Shown in pieces: positions 26,336-34,815 of a stretch of 64,000 nt of DNA (within the stretch, counting starts at the first letter, position 1; each line of letters starts with the position of its first letter). The DNA is taken from assembly GCA_049792815.1 (NCBI GenBank), contig JBARBG010000140.1, forward strand, positions 35,905 to 99,904, in the 5' to 3' direction. The position numbers and the translations under genes were made by a program. This stretch comes from DAIDKA01 sp049792815 (GTDB lineage Bacteria; Pseudomonadota; Gammaproteobacteria; Steroidobacterales; Steroidobacteraceae). The notes beneath the pieces were generated by a model. The model was not told where the DNA came from. It ran no database searches and saw only the letters and a list, made by a program, of their open reading frames with translations.

Positions 26336-28200
26336 GGGATATTCCGCCGCGGCAGGCGCACGGAAACCCGTGTGCCACGCCCCTTCTGGGTATCGATATG
26401 CCAGGTACCGCCTATCGCGGTCGCGCGCTCCTGCATGTTGCTCAGGCCATAGCCGTGCTGGGCACAGTCATCCGGCGAGCCTTCCATGCCCTGTCCATCA
26501 TCAGCGACGGTCAGCACCCAGTGCGCCGGTTCGCCGACCAGGCTGATGCGCACATGCTGGGGATGACCGTGACGCACGGCGTTGCTGACGGCTTCCTGGG
26601 CGATGCGCAGCAAGGCGTGCTCATGCTCGGGAGCAAGGCCAGTAGCCGGCGCGCGACCCTCGAAACCGCACTCGGTGCGGCCGAGCACTGAGGAGCGCTC
26701 GGCCAGCTGTCGCAGCGCCAGCTCCAGGCCGCCGCTGCGGGTCTGATCCGGACGCAACGCCATGACCGAACGACGTGCCTCCGCCAGGCCCTCGCGTGCC
26801 AGGTCGCGGATGCGCTCGGCGATCAGGCCCTGCGTGGCGCACTGCTGGGCGCCTTCAAAATCCTCGGCCGCGGCCAGTTGCATCAGGATGCCGGTGAAGG
26901 CCTGCGCCAGGCCGTCGTGGATTTCGCGGCCGATGCGGTTGCGCTCGACCAGCACCGCGGATTCCTTGGCCGAGTGCGCGAGCCGCATGATCTCGATGGC
27001 GAGCGTCGCCTGCTGCGCCAGCGCGACCAGCAGCTCGCTGTTGACCAGCAGCGCCGCCTCAGGATCTTTGAAATACAGCGTGATGAAGCCGACATTGCGC
27101 CCGCCGAACAGCAGCGGGAACACCACCATCCCGGTGTGGCCGGCAGTGCGGTGGAACTCCATCAGGCCCGGCCACTCGGTGGCATTGTCCTCCTCGACCA
27201 GGCTGCAGAACATCGGCTGCTCGGTGCGCGACAGCTTCTCGCCCAGCGCATTGCCATCCGCAGGAATGCTGGCCGTGAACGGGGGCGGCACCAGCTGACC
27301 GGCGTCAACGTGCGCCACGATTTCCCAGATCGCAGGCTGGTTGTGCAGCACGATGACATTGCCGGCCGCGGCATCAAACTGGCGCGTGGCCTCCAGCAGC
27401 ACATGACCCAGGAAGTTACGGGCATCAGGCTCGCTTGCGAGGCGTTCGAGGTTGCCGCGGATGACGGCATTGGCCTTGGCGAGTTCCGCCATGCGCTGCT
27501 CGGCCGCTTGCTCACGCTCACGGCGCACCGCTTCAATCAGTCGCTCGCGGTGCAGACCGGCGCCGATGACGCCGGCGGCCGTCTCCAGGGCGGCGACCTC
27601 CGCCGGATCGATGGCGCGCCGCTGGCGCGTGTTGTCGAAGGTGAGGGCGCCAAAGAAGCCAGTGTCGACGAAAATCGGCACCACGGCCTTGGTCAGGGTG
27701 CTGCCATCCGCGTTGCCGCCGCCGCCAGCGGCGTGGTGCGCAGGATTCATCAGCACGCTACGCCCGGCGCGCAGCTCAGTGCAGGTGCCGAGGATGGTGC
27801 TCTCCGGGCAGCCGCTCTTGTTGGGGTTGCCCAGGTAGGCCGTGATGCCCGGCGCGGCCCATTCGCCGGCGACGATCATCCAGGGCGCGCCATCGGCTCC
27901 GGCTTCAGCGCGGATCAGGTTGACGCGGTCGGCACCGGCGGCTTCGCCCAGCTCGCGCAGCACGGCGGGGATGGCGTGCATGACGTCGTTGGCTTCAAGC
28001 AGCATGCGGCTGGCACGTGCGGACGCCGCCAGCAGCCCATCGCGATGCTGCAGGGACTCGCTGATCTGTGCGAACTCGCTTGCACAGAGGTTGGCGGCAT
28101 CGTTACGCGCCGCTTCCTCCGCAATATCCGCACAGTCCGGGCCGCCATCCGCGGCGCGGGCCGTAATGGCCATTCCGACCCCCACTTGTGAATTCAACAT
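26332..28200 (-). CDS. GAF-domain sensor histidine kinase (HisKA_3)
   Basis: 622 residues, no membrane helix, so a cytosolic sensor. Two GAF-like domains (about residues 60-220 and 245-395) precede the HisKA_3 dimerisation helix with acceptor His in RIGREIHDGLAQAF, and an HATPase with DDGQGM and HGYGLSNMQERA. A Cys pair in SGCPESTILGTC of the first GAF region might bind a cofactor or sense redox, but this is speculation. The gene begins 7 bp after the efflux outer-membrane gene and is translationally coupled to the response regulator. Confidence 0.91.
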   Translation of the reverse strand: MLNSQVGVGMAITARAADGGPDCADIAEEAARNDAANLCASEFAQISESLQHRDGLLAASARASRMLLEANDVMHAIPAVLRELGEAAGADRVNLIRAEAGADGAPWMIVAGEWAAPGITAYLGNPNKSGCPESTILGTCTELRAGRSVLMNPAHHAAGGGGNADGSTLTKAVVPIFVDTGFFGALTFDNTRQRRAIDPAEVAALETAAGVIGAGLHRERLIEAVRREREQAAEQRMAELAKANAVIRGNLERLASEPDARNFLGHVLLEATRQFDAAAGNVIVLHNQPAIWEIVAHVDAGQLVPPPFTASIPADGNALGEKLSRTEQPMFCSLVEEDNATEWPGLMEFHRTAGHTGMVVFPLLFGGRNVGFITLYFKDPEAALLVNSELLVALAQQATLAIEIMRLAHSAKESAVLVERNRIGREIHDGLAQAFTGILMQLAAAEDFEGAQQCATQGLIAERIRDLAREGLAEARRSVMALRPDQTRSGGLELALRQLAERSSVLGRTECGFEGRAPATGLAPEHEHALLRIAQEAVSNAVRHGHPQHVRISLVGEPAHWVLTVADDGQGMEGSPDDCAQHGYGLSNMQERATAIGGTWHIDTQKGRGTRVSVRLPRRNIP

Positions 28201-28207
28201 GGGCAGT

Positions 28208-29665
28208 CTAACGCTGCAGTGGCAGGGCTGTCGTGATGCGGACCACGGGCAGGGGCGCCCCTTCCCACCCGCCCCCCAAGGCCTTGTAGACCGCGATCAG
28301 GCTGGTCGCCGCATCGGTGCGGCTTTGCGCCAGCTGGTCCTGCGCCGTCAGCTGCGCCCGCTCGGCATCCAGCACGTCCAGGAAGCCCACCAGGCCGCCC
28401 TCGTAACGGGCCCGGGCGATCCGCGCGGCGGTATCACTTTCCCGAGCCGCGGCAGTGAGTTGCACCAGCCGGTCACGCTCCCGGGCATGGGCGGCGAGGG
28501 CGTTTTCGGTCTCCTCAAGCGCCTTGAGCACGGTTTGCTGGTAAGCGGCCAGGTCAGCGTCGGCCCCCGCACGGGCGCCGGCGATTCGGGCCTGTACCCG
28601 TCCTAAGTCAAACGCCGGCCAGGAAATGGCCGGTCCGATCAGGAAGGTCTTGGTTCCGGCTGCGCCCAGGGCGTTCAGATCGCCGGCCGCGAAGCCAAAA
28701 TTCCCGGTGAAGGTGACCTTGGGGAAGAGGTCACCGACGGCCACGCCGATCTGCGCGGTGGAGGCGGCGAGTCGTCGCTCGGCTACGCGGATATCGGGTC
28801 TGCGGCGCAGCAGGCCTGCCGGGTCCCCGACCGCGGCCATCTGCGGCAGCTCGGGAAGATTCCCCGGGGCGGACAGCAGCGCGGCCAGCGCATCAGGTTC
28901 GCGACCGGTCAACACGCCCAGGCGATGAATGGATTTCTCAATGGCCGCCCGCAGCGGCGGAATGGTGGCAAGAGTGGAGTCCAGCTGGGCCTTGGCGCGT
29001 GAGGTGTCAAGCTCGGTGCCGCGCCCGGCATCCAGCAGCGAATTGGTGAGGTCCACAGTCTGCTGCTGGTTGGCGGCATTACGCTGCAGCACCGCGAGCT
29101 CAGCCTGTTCGCCGCGCAGTTCAAAGTAAGTGCGGGCAACTTCCGCGGTGACACTGACCTGGGCATCACGCAGCGTCGCCTCCTGGCCTTCAACCTGCGC
29201 ACGGGCGGCTTCGACGCCACGGCGCACGCGTCCGAACAGGTCCAGCTCCCAGGTCGCATCGAAGCCGGATTCGTAGTAGCGCTGATCGAGGCTGACGCCG
29301 GTACCGAAGGTCTGCGCGGCCGGATAGCGCTGATCGGTGTAGCCGCCGGTGGCGGTGACGGTGGGCAGCAGATCGAGTTTTGCCTGGGTGCGCAGCGCGC
29401 GTGCCTGCTGCAGATGCGCGAGCGCTATCCGCAGGTCGTGGTTCGCGGCCAGCGCCTCGATCACCAGACCATTCAGCAGATCATCGTTGAATTGGCCCCA
29501 GAACGGTCCGATGCTGTCATCCGTCGAATACACCGCAGGTTCGGCTTCCACGAATGTCTGTGCGGTTTGCACCACTGGCCGGTGATAATCGGGTCCGACG
29601 GCGCATGCGCTTAAGGCTACCGCGACGCCTGCGGCGGCCGTGATTGAAATGAGCTTACGCACCAT
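28208..29665 (-). CDS. Efflux outer-membrane lipoprotein (OprM/NodT family)
   Basis: 485 residues from the ATG at 29663-29665 with GGAGGT just upstream. It has a lipoprotein signal with lipobox LSAC, and then the two repeated long coiled-coil/barrel halves of the outer-membrane channel (CAVGPDYHRP start, TYFELRGEQAELAVLQ, RRPDIRVAERRLAA, a signature of the family). It forms the TolC-like exit duct of the tripartite pump encoded just upstream; its start overlaps the end of the RND gene by 11 bp. Confidence 0.94.
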   Translation of the reverse strand: MVRKLISITAAAGVAVALSACAVGPDYHRPVVQTAQTFVEAEPAVYSTDDSIGPFWGQFNDDLLNGLVIEALAANHDLRIALAHLQQARALRTQAKLDLLPTVTATGGYTDQRYPAAQTFGTGVSLDQRYYESGFDATWELDLFGRVRRGVEAARAQVEGQEATLRDAQVSVTAEVARTYFELRGEQAELAVLQRNAANQQQTVDLTNSLLDAGRGTELDTSRAKAQLDSTLATIPPLRAAIEKSIHRLGVLTGREPDALAALLSAPGNLPELPQMAAVGDPAGLLRRRPDIRVAERRLAASTAQIGVAVGDLFPKVTFTGNFGFAAGDLNALGAAGTKTFLIGPAISWPAFDLGRVQARIAGARAGADADLAAYQQTVLKALEETENALAAHARERDRLVQLTAAARESDTAARIARARYEGGLVGFLDVLDAERAQLTAQDQLAQSRTDAATSLIAVYKALGGGWEGAPLPVVRITTALPLQR

Positions 29666-32600
29666 GCACCTCCGGGTTGAAGTCCAGGGCCACTGATCCG
29701 GATTTGTCCGTCTCGGGCTGCTGACTTGCGACCTTGCGGTCGGTGAGCTTGCGCAGCAGCACATAGAACACCGGGGTCAGCAGCAGACCGAAGCTGGTCA
29801 CGCCGATCATGCCCGCGAACACCGTCACGCCCATGGCATGGCGCACTTCGGCACCCGCGCCCTGCGCCAGCACCAGCGGTACGACTCCCATGATGAAAGC
29901 GAAGGAGGTCATCAGGATCGGCCGCAGTCGCAGATGAGCAGCTTCGAGCACCGCCGAGCGGGCATCCATGCCGCGATCCTCCTGCAGGTGCTTGGCGAAC
30001 TCGACGATCAGAATGGCGTTCTTACAGGCCAGTCCCACCAGCACCAGCAGGCCGATCTGCGTGAACACGTTGTTGTCACCGTGATCCAGATACACACCGG
30101 TGATACCCGCGAGCAGGCACATCGGCACGATGAGGATGATCACCAGCGGCAGCGTCAGACTCTCGTACTGCGCCGCCAGCACCAGGAACACGAACAGCAC
30201 GCACAGCGGGAAGACGATCGTCGCCGTGTTGCCCGAGATCAGCTGCTGGTAGGCAAGATCTGTCCACTCAAAGGTCATGCCGCGCGGCAGGTTGCTCTTG
30301 AGAATTCCGGCGAGGGCATCCTGGGCCTGGTCTGTGCTGTAGCCCGGTGCGGGACCGGCATTGATGTCCGCCGACCGATAGGCGTTGTAACGCTGGGCGG
30401 CATCGGGTCCGAAGGTCGGTGTGACATTCAGCAAAGAGCCCAGGGGCACCATGGCACCGTCGCCATTGCGGGTCTTCAACGTGCGGATGTCCTGCTCATG
30501 GGCGCGGAACGGACCATCGGCCTGGGCCATGACCTGGAAGGTGCGACCGAAGCGGTTGAAGTCGTTCACATAGGTGGAACCCATGTACGTCTGCAGCGTG
30601 TCGAACACGTCCGAGAGCTTCACGCCCTGCTGCTTGACCTTGTCGCGATCCACGCTGACGTCCAGTTGCGGTACGTTGATCTGGTAGGTGCTCAGCAGGC
30701 CGGCGAGCGCCGGGTTCTTGGCGGCCTTCCCCAAGGCATCCTGGACGGCCGCGTACAGCGCTTCCGAACCCGCGTCACCGCGGTCTTCCACCTGCGCCTT
30801 GAAGCCGCCGAGGGATCCCAGGCCCAGAACCGGTGGCGGTGTGAACACCACCGTGTAGGCATCCTGGATGCTGGCGAGCTGTGCGTTCAAGCGTGCGGCA
30901 ATTGCCTTGCCCGAGAGGCCGCGACGCTGGGCGGGCGGGGTCAGTGCGAAGAACGCAATGCCGGAACTGGAACTTTGCGACCAGCCGTTCACGGACATGC
31001 CCGCGAATTCCACCGCGTCCTGCACGCCAGGTGTCTTCAGACCGATCGCCGACATGCGCCGCACGACCGCCTCGGTGCGATCAATCGAGGAGGCGGGGGG
31101 CAGCTGCGCCACGGCTATCAGGTACTGCTTGTCCTGGTCGGGGATAAAGCCACCGGGCACCGCGTTGAAGCCCAACCAGGCGAGGACGATCAGGCCCGTG
31201 TAGATAATCAGGGCGATTCCGCTGCGACGTATGGTCAGCGTCAGCGCCTTTGAGTAGCCATTGCCCGCCGCCGTGAAGGCCTTGTTGAAGCGCCTAAAGA
31301 ATCGCCCGAGGATCTGCTCCATCCAGCGGGCGAAAAGGTCGGGTCTGGCACCATGGGGTTTCAGCAGCACGGCTGCCAGTGCGGGGGACAACGTCAAGGA
31401 ATTGAAGGCGGAGATCACGGTAGAGATGGCAATCGTCAGTGCAAACTGGCGATAGAATTCGCCTGTCAGGCCGCTGATGAACGCCACCGGTCCGAATACC
31501 GCGACCAGTACCAGGGTGATGGCGATGATGGGGCGGCTGACTTCGCGCATCGCCATGCGCGCGGCTTGCTTCGGGGACTCGCCCGCGGCGATGTGCCGTT
31601 CCACGTTTTCGACCACGACGATGGCATCGTCGACCACGATGCCGATGGCCAGCACCAGGCCGAACAGCGACAGCGTGTTGATCGAGAAGCCGAATCCGAG
31701 GAGCACCGCGAAGGTGCCGATGATCGACACCGGCACCGCGACCAGCGGGATCAGCGAGGCGCGCCAGGTCTGCAGGAAGACGATGACGACGATCACGACC
31801 AGCGCGATGGCCTCGAGCAGGGTGTGCAGCACGGCCTCGATGGACTGTCGGACGAACTGGGTCGGGTCATAGGCGATCCGGTAGTCGAGGCCATCCGGGA
31901 AGTCCTTCTTGAGTTGTTCCATGGTCTTGCGCACGTCGGCCGAGAGTTGCAGCGCGTTGGCACCGGGGGCCTGCATGATCGGCAGTGCGATGGCATTCTG
32001 ATTGTTCAGCATGCTGCGCATACCGTAGTCCTGAGCGCCCATCTCCACGCGCGCCAGATCCCCCAAGCGCACCAGTTCGCCATTGGCGCCGGTCTTGACG
32101 ATGATGCCGCGGAACTGCTCTTCGGTCGTGAGCCGGCCAGCCGCGTTCAGGGCGACCTGGAACTGCGTGCCTTTCGAGGGCGGGGCGCCCAGCTGGCCCG
32201 CTGCCACGTCCACGTTCTGCTCGCGGATGGCGGTCACGACATCACTCGCCGTGAGATTGCGGACCGCAAGTTTCTCCGGATCCAGCCAAATGCGCATGGC
32301 GTAGTCGCCGCCGCCGAACACCTGAACCTGTCCCATGCCCGGCAGGCGCGCCAGCACGTCGCGCACATTCAGAGTCGCGTAATTGCGCAGATAGAGCGCG
32401 TCGTAGCGGTTATCCGGCGAGATCAGGTTCACCAGCATGGTGAGATCGGAGGAGCTCTTGACCGTCGTGACACCCAGGTCACGCACTTCCTGCGGCAGGC
32501 GCGGCTGCGCCTGCGCGACGCGGTTCTGAACCTGCACCTGGGCGCGGTCGACATCGGCTCCGAGCTTGAAAGTCACTGTCAGACTCAGTGTGCCGTTCAT

Positions 32601-32855
32601 GGTCGAGGTGGAGGACATGTACAGCATGTCATCGACGCCCACGATGGCCTGCTCCAATGGTGCGGCCACGGTATCCGCGATCACTTTGGGGTTTGCGCCC
32701 GGGTAGTTGGCGGTTACGACGATCGAGGGCGGCACCACTTCCGGGTACTCGCCGACGGGCAGCCTGATCAGGGCCAGCGCACCCGCTATCGTGATGAAGG
32801 TCGAGACGACGGCCGCGAAGATCGGCCGTTCGATGAAGAATTCGGAGATGTTCAT
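29655..32855 (-). CDS. RND multidrug efflux transporter, HAE1 type
   Basis: 1066 residues, the usual length of AcrB/MexB-type pumps. Starts MNISEFFIERPIFA, contains repeated porter domains and the transmembrane motif GIVVDDAIVVVENVERH with the Asp pair of the proton relay, and ends with a second transmembrane block (LVGLACKNAILIVEFA). It exports hydrophobic compounds from periplasm and inner membrane by proton antiport. It lies between the membrane fusion gene (17 bp) and the outer-membrane channel gene (overlap). Substrates cannot be read from sequence. Confidence 0.97.
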   Translation of the reverse strand: MNISEFFIERPIFAAVVSTFITIAGALALIRLPVGEYPEVVPPSIVVTANYPGANPKVIADTVAAPLEQAIVGVDDMLYMSSTSTMNGTLSLTVTFKLGADVDRAQVQVQNRVAQAQPRLPQEVRDLGVTTVKSSSDLTMLVNLISPDNRYDALYLRNYATLNVRDVLARLPGMGQVQVFGGGDYAMRIWLDPEKLAVRNLTASDVVTAIREQNVDVAAGQLGAPPSKGTQFQVALNAAGRLTTEEQFRGIIVKTGANGELVRLGDLARVEMGAQDYGMRSMLNNQNAIALPIMQAPGANALQLSADVRKTMEQLKKDFPDGLDYRIAYDPTQFVRQSIEAVLHTLLEAIALVVIVVIVFLQTWRASLIPLVAVPVSIIGTFAVLLGFGFSINTLSLFGLVLAIGIVVDDAIVVVENVERHIAAGESPKQAARMAMREVSRPIIAITLVLVAVFGPVAFISGLTGEFYRQFALTIAISTVISAFNSLTLSPALAAVLLKPHGARPDLFARWMEQILGRFFRRFNKAFTAAGNGYSKALTLTIRRSGIALIIYTGLIVLAWLGFNAVPGGFIPDQDKQYLIAVAQLPPASSIDRTEAVVRRMSAIGLKTPGVQDAVEFAGMSVNGWSQSSSSGIAFFALTPPAQRRGLSGKAIAARLNAQLASIQDAYTVVFTPPPVLGLGSLGGFKAQVEDRGDAGSEALYAAVQDALGKAAKNPALAGLLSTYQINVPQLDVSVDRDKVKQQGVKLSDVFDTLQTYMGSTYVNDFNRFGRTFQVMAQADGPFRAHEQDIRTLKTRNGDGAMVPLGSLLNVTPTFGPDAAQRYNAYRSADINAGPAPGYSTDQAQDALAGILKSNLPRGMTFEWTDLAYQQLISGNTATIVFPLCVLFVFLVLAAQYESLTLPLVIILIVPMCLLAGITGVYLDHGDNNVFTQIGLLVLVGLACKNAILIVEFAKHLQEDRGMDARSAVLEAAHLRLRPILMTSFAFIMGVVPLVLAQGAGAEVRHAMGVTVFAGMIGVTSFGLLLTPVFYVLLRKLTDRKVASQQPETDKSGSVALDFNPEVHGA

Positions 32856-32872
32856 GGCGCGCCTTTCAGCCG

Positions 32873-34075
32873 TTAGCGGTCGGTATTGCGGGCCACCAGC
32901 CCGGAAGCGGAGGGCGCGGCCTTGAGGTTTTCCTCACCCATGGCAACGCGCTGCGGGGTGATGGTCATGCCCGGCCGCACATGCTGCAGACCATTGACCA
33001 CGATGGTGTCGCCGACGTTCAGGCCCTCGCGTACCACTCGCAGGCCGTCCACGACCGGACCGAGCTTCACCTGGCGGTACTCAATGGTGTTGTCGGCGCC
33101 GACCTTGAGGACGTACTTGAGCCCCTGGTCGGTACCGACCGCGCTCTCATTGATGAGCAGCGCGGGGAAGGTGCTGGAGCCGGTAACCTTCACGCGCGCG
33201 AACATGCCAGGCGTGAACTGCCGGTCGTGGTTCTCGAGCTGGCCGCGGGCACGGACCGTGCCGGTCGCCGCGTCGATCTCGTTGTCCACGAAGGCGATCG
33301 TGCCCTGGTGCGGATAGCCCTCTTCGTTGGCCAGTCCCACGAACACCGGATGCGCAACCTCGGCGGCGCCGCCCTTGCGGGCATAGTTCATGAAGTTCAG
33401 GAAACCCTGTTCGTCCCCCTGGAAGCTCACATAGATGGGGTCCACGGAGACCACGGTGGTCAGAAGCGTCTGGCCGCTCGTGACCAGGTTGCCCGCGGTG
33501 ATTTCGGCGCGGCTGACCACGCCGGTGATGGGCGCCGTGACGCGCGTGAAGCTCAGGTTGAGGGCCGCGTCATCCACGGCGGCCTGTGCGCCGGCGACAT
33601 TGGCGTTGCCCTGCTGCAGGGCCGCGTCGCGACTCTCCAGCTCCTCGCGCGAAATGGCGTGTGCCGCCAGCAGCCGGTTGGCGCGATCCTGTTCGGAAGT
33701 GGCCAGGGTCAGCTGCGAGCGGGCCTGGGCCAGCTGCGCCTGGGCCTGCTTGAGTGCGGCCTGGTAGGGGCGCGGATCAATGACAAACAGCACCTCGCCC
33801 TTGGTGACTTCGCGGCCCTGCACGAAATCCACCGAGGAGATGTAGCCGGACACGCGCGGCCGGATTTCGACCCGGTCCACGGCCTCGAAGCGGCCCGTGA
33901 ATTCGTCGAAGTCGGAGATCTGCCGCGACACGACCGTGGCCACCGAGACCGCGGGCGGTGCCATGGCGGCGGCCGGCGTGGCGGTCTCGCCGCGGCTGCA
34001 ACCGGACAGCTGCACCACGATGGCCAGGGTAAACACGACGGCAGCGAACCAAATGGAAATGGACTGGCGATTCAT
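32873..34075 (-). CDS. RND efflux membrane fusion lipoprotein
   Basis: 400 residues, with lipobox VQLSGC at the end of the signal segment. A lipoyl/barrel-sandwich domain (VEIRPRVSGYISSVDF and TAPITGVVSRAEI) flanks an alpha-hairpin (AQAQLAQARSQLTLATSEQDRA), followed by a beta-barrel and membrane-proximal domain. It is the periplasmic adaptor that links the RND pump to the outer-membrane channel, and the first gene of that set. A 30-bp palindrome starts 75 bp upstream of the start codon. Confidence 0.95.
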   Translation of the reverse strand: MNRQSISIWFAAVVFTLAIVVQLSGCSRGETATPAAAMAPPAVSVATVVSRQISDFDEFTGRFEAVDRVEIRPRVSGYISSVDFVQGREVTKGEVLFVIDPRPYQAALKQAQAQLAQARSQLTLATSEQDRANRLLAAHAISREELESRDAALQQGNANVAGAQAAVDDAALNLSFTRVTAPITGVVSRAEITAGNLVTSGQTLLTTVVSVDPIYVSFQGDEQGFLNFMNYARKGGAAEVAHPVFVGLANEEGYPHQGTIAFVDNEIDAATGTVRARGQLENHDRQFTPGMFARVKVTGSSTFPALLINESAVGTDQGLKYVLKVGADNTIEYRQVKLGPVVDGLRVVREGLNVGDTIVVNGLQHVRPGMTITPQRVAMGEENLKAAPSASGLVARNTDR

Positions 34076-34149
34076 ACCGGACTCCCCGTACTCATTGACT
34101 CACTGGCGCTTCGCGCAGCCAGTGCTGATGGGGTACATCATCGGTGTTG

Positions 34150-34179
34150 GGGCACAAGGTGAATATTCACCTCATGCCC
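34150..34179. promoter_or_regulatory. 30-bp near-perfect palindrome, probable efflux operator
   Basis: A perfect 16-bp core AGGTGAATATTCACCT (34157-34172) is extended by a two-base mismatch on each side and then GGGCA/TGCCC (34150-34154 with 34175-34179). Thirteen of fifteen positions pair. It lies 75-104 bp upstream of the membrane-fusion start codon, where a dimeric repressor or activator would act. No TetR- or MarR-type gene is adjacent. Confidence 0.6.
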
Positions 34180-34254
34180 TAGGCGCAGGTCCTAAGGGTG
34201 GGGGGTCGGATCTACCCCTTTTGAGAGAGGCGGGGGGTTGGTTCCCGCCTGTCG

Positions 34255-34770
34255 CTACTTTGCGGCCGGCACCGGAATGGTCAGCGCGATGTGGTCGACC
34301 TTGCCCACGGCGCGCGTGATGTGGCCCTTGCCGGTGAGATCATCCATCAGGACGATGCTGCCCAGCCCGAAGCGGCGCACCTCCCCGTCGCCGGCAGTCA
34401 CCTCGGACATGCCCTGCACCGCAATCAGGTACATGCGCCGCGGAGCCCGATGCCAGTCCTCGACCGCGGCGCGCTTGAGGTACAGGAAGGTGGCCCCCGT
34501 CGCGCCGCGCAGCGGCAGGGAGACCAGGGCCTCAGGATCCGGGTTGGTGCGTGAGGTCGTGCCGGCGGTGGGGTTCTCCGGCGTCGCCGCCTCGAAGCTC
34601 AGCTTCTCGTCGCGGAAGTGCGAAACGCCGTTGGCGTCGGACCACAGGTGAGTGAAGGACAGGACGCGGGTGGCCGCGACGCTCGGATGAGCGTCGTCGG
34701 CATGCGGCAGCAGGCCCGTTGCGCCCAGCAATATGCAGGCGGCGACTATTCGGTGCAGTTGAGTCTTCAT
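34255..34770 (-). CDS. Exported cupin-like protein
   Basis: 171 residues with a signal peptide (VAACILLGATGLLPHA). The mature part looks like a single cupin: acidic and aromatic strands, then VEDWHRAPRRMYLIAVQG, EVRRFGLGSIVLMDDLTGKGH. The usual metal His pair is partly present (DWHRAP, GKGHITRAV), so metal binding is possible but not certain. Function unknown. It lies 45 bp after the esterase gene on the same strand and 179 bp before the efflux operon. Confidence 0.68.
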   Translation of the reverse strand: MKTQLHRIVAACILLGATGLLPHADDAHPSVAATRVLSFTHLWSDANGVSHFRDEKLSFEAATPENPTAGTTSRTNPDPEALVSLPLRGATGATFLYLKRAAVEDWHRAPRRMYLIAVQGMSEVTAGDGEVRRFGLGSIVLMDDLTGKGHITRAVGKVDHIALTIPVPAAK

Positions 34771-34815
34771 GGATCGGCTACCTTTCAGTGATTCAAGTTG
34801 ATGATTAAGGGCCCG

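Noticed and set aside
29838..34162. Three long plus-strand frames (about 470, 507 and 393 codons) opposite the RND and membrane fusion genes
   Set aside because: Compositional shadows of strongly biased codons; no motif, signal peptide or ribosome site supports them.
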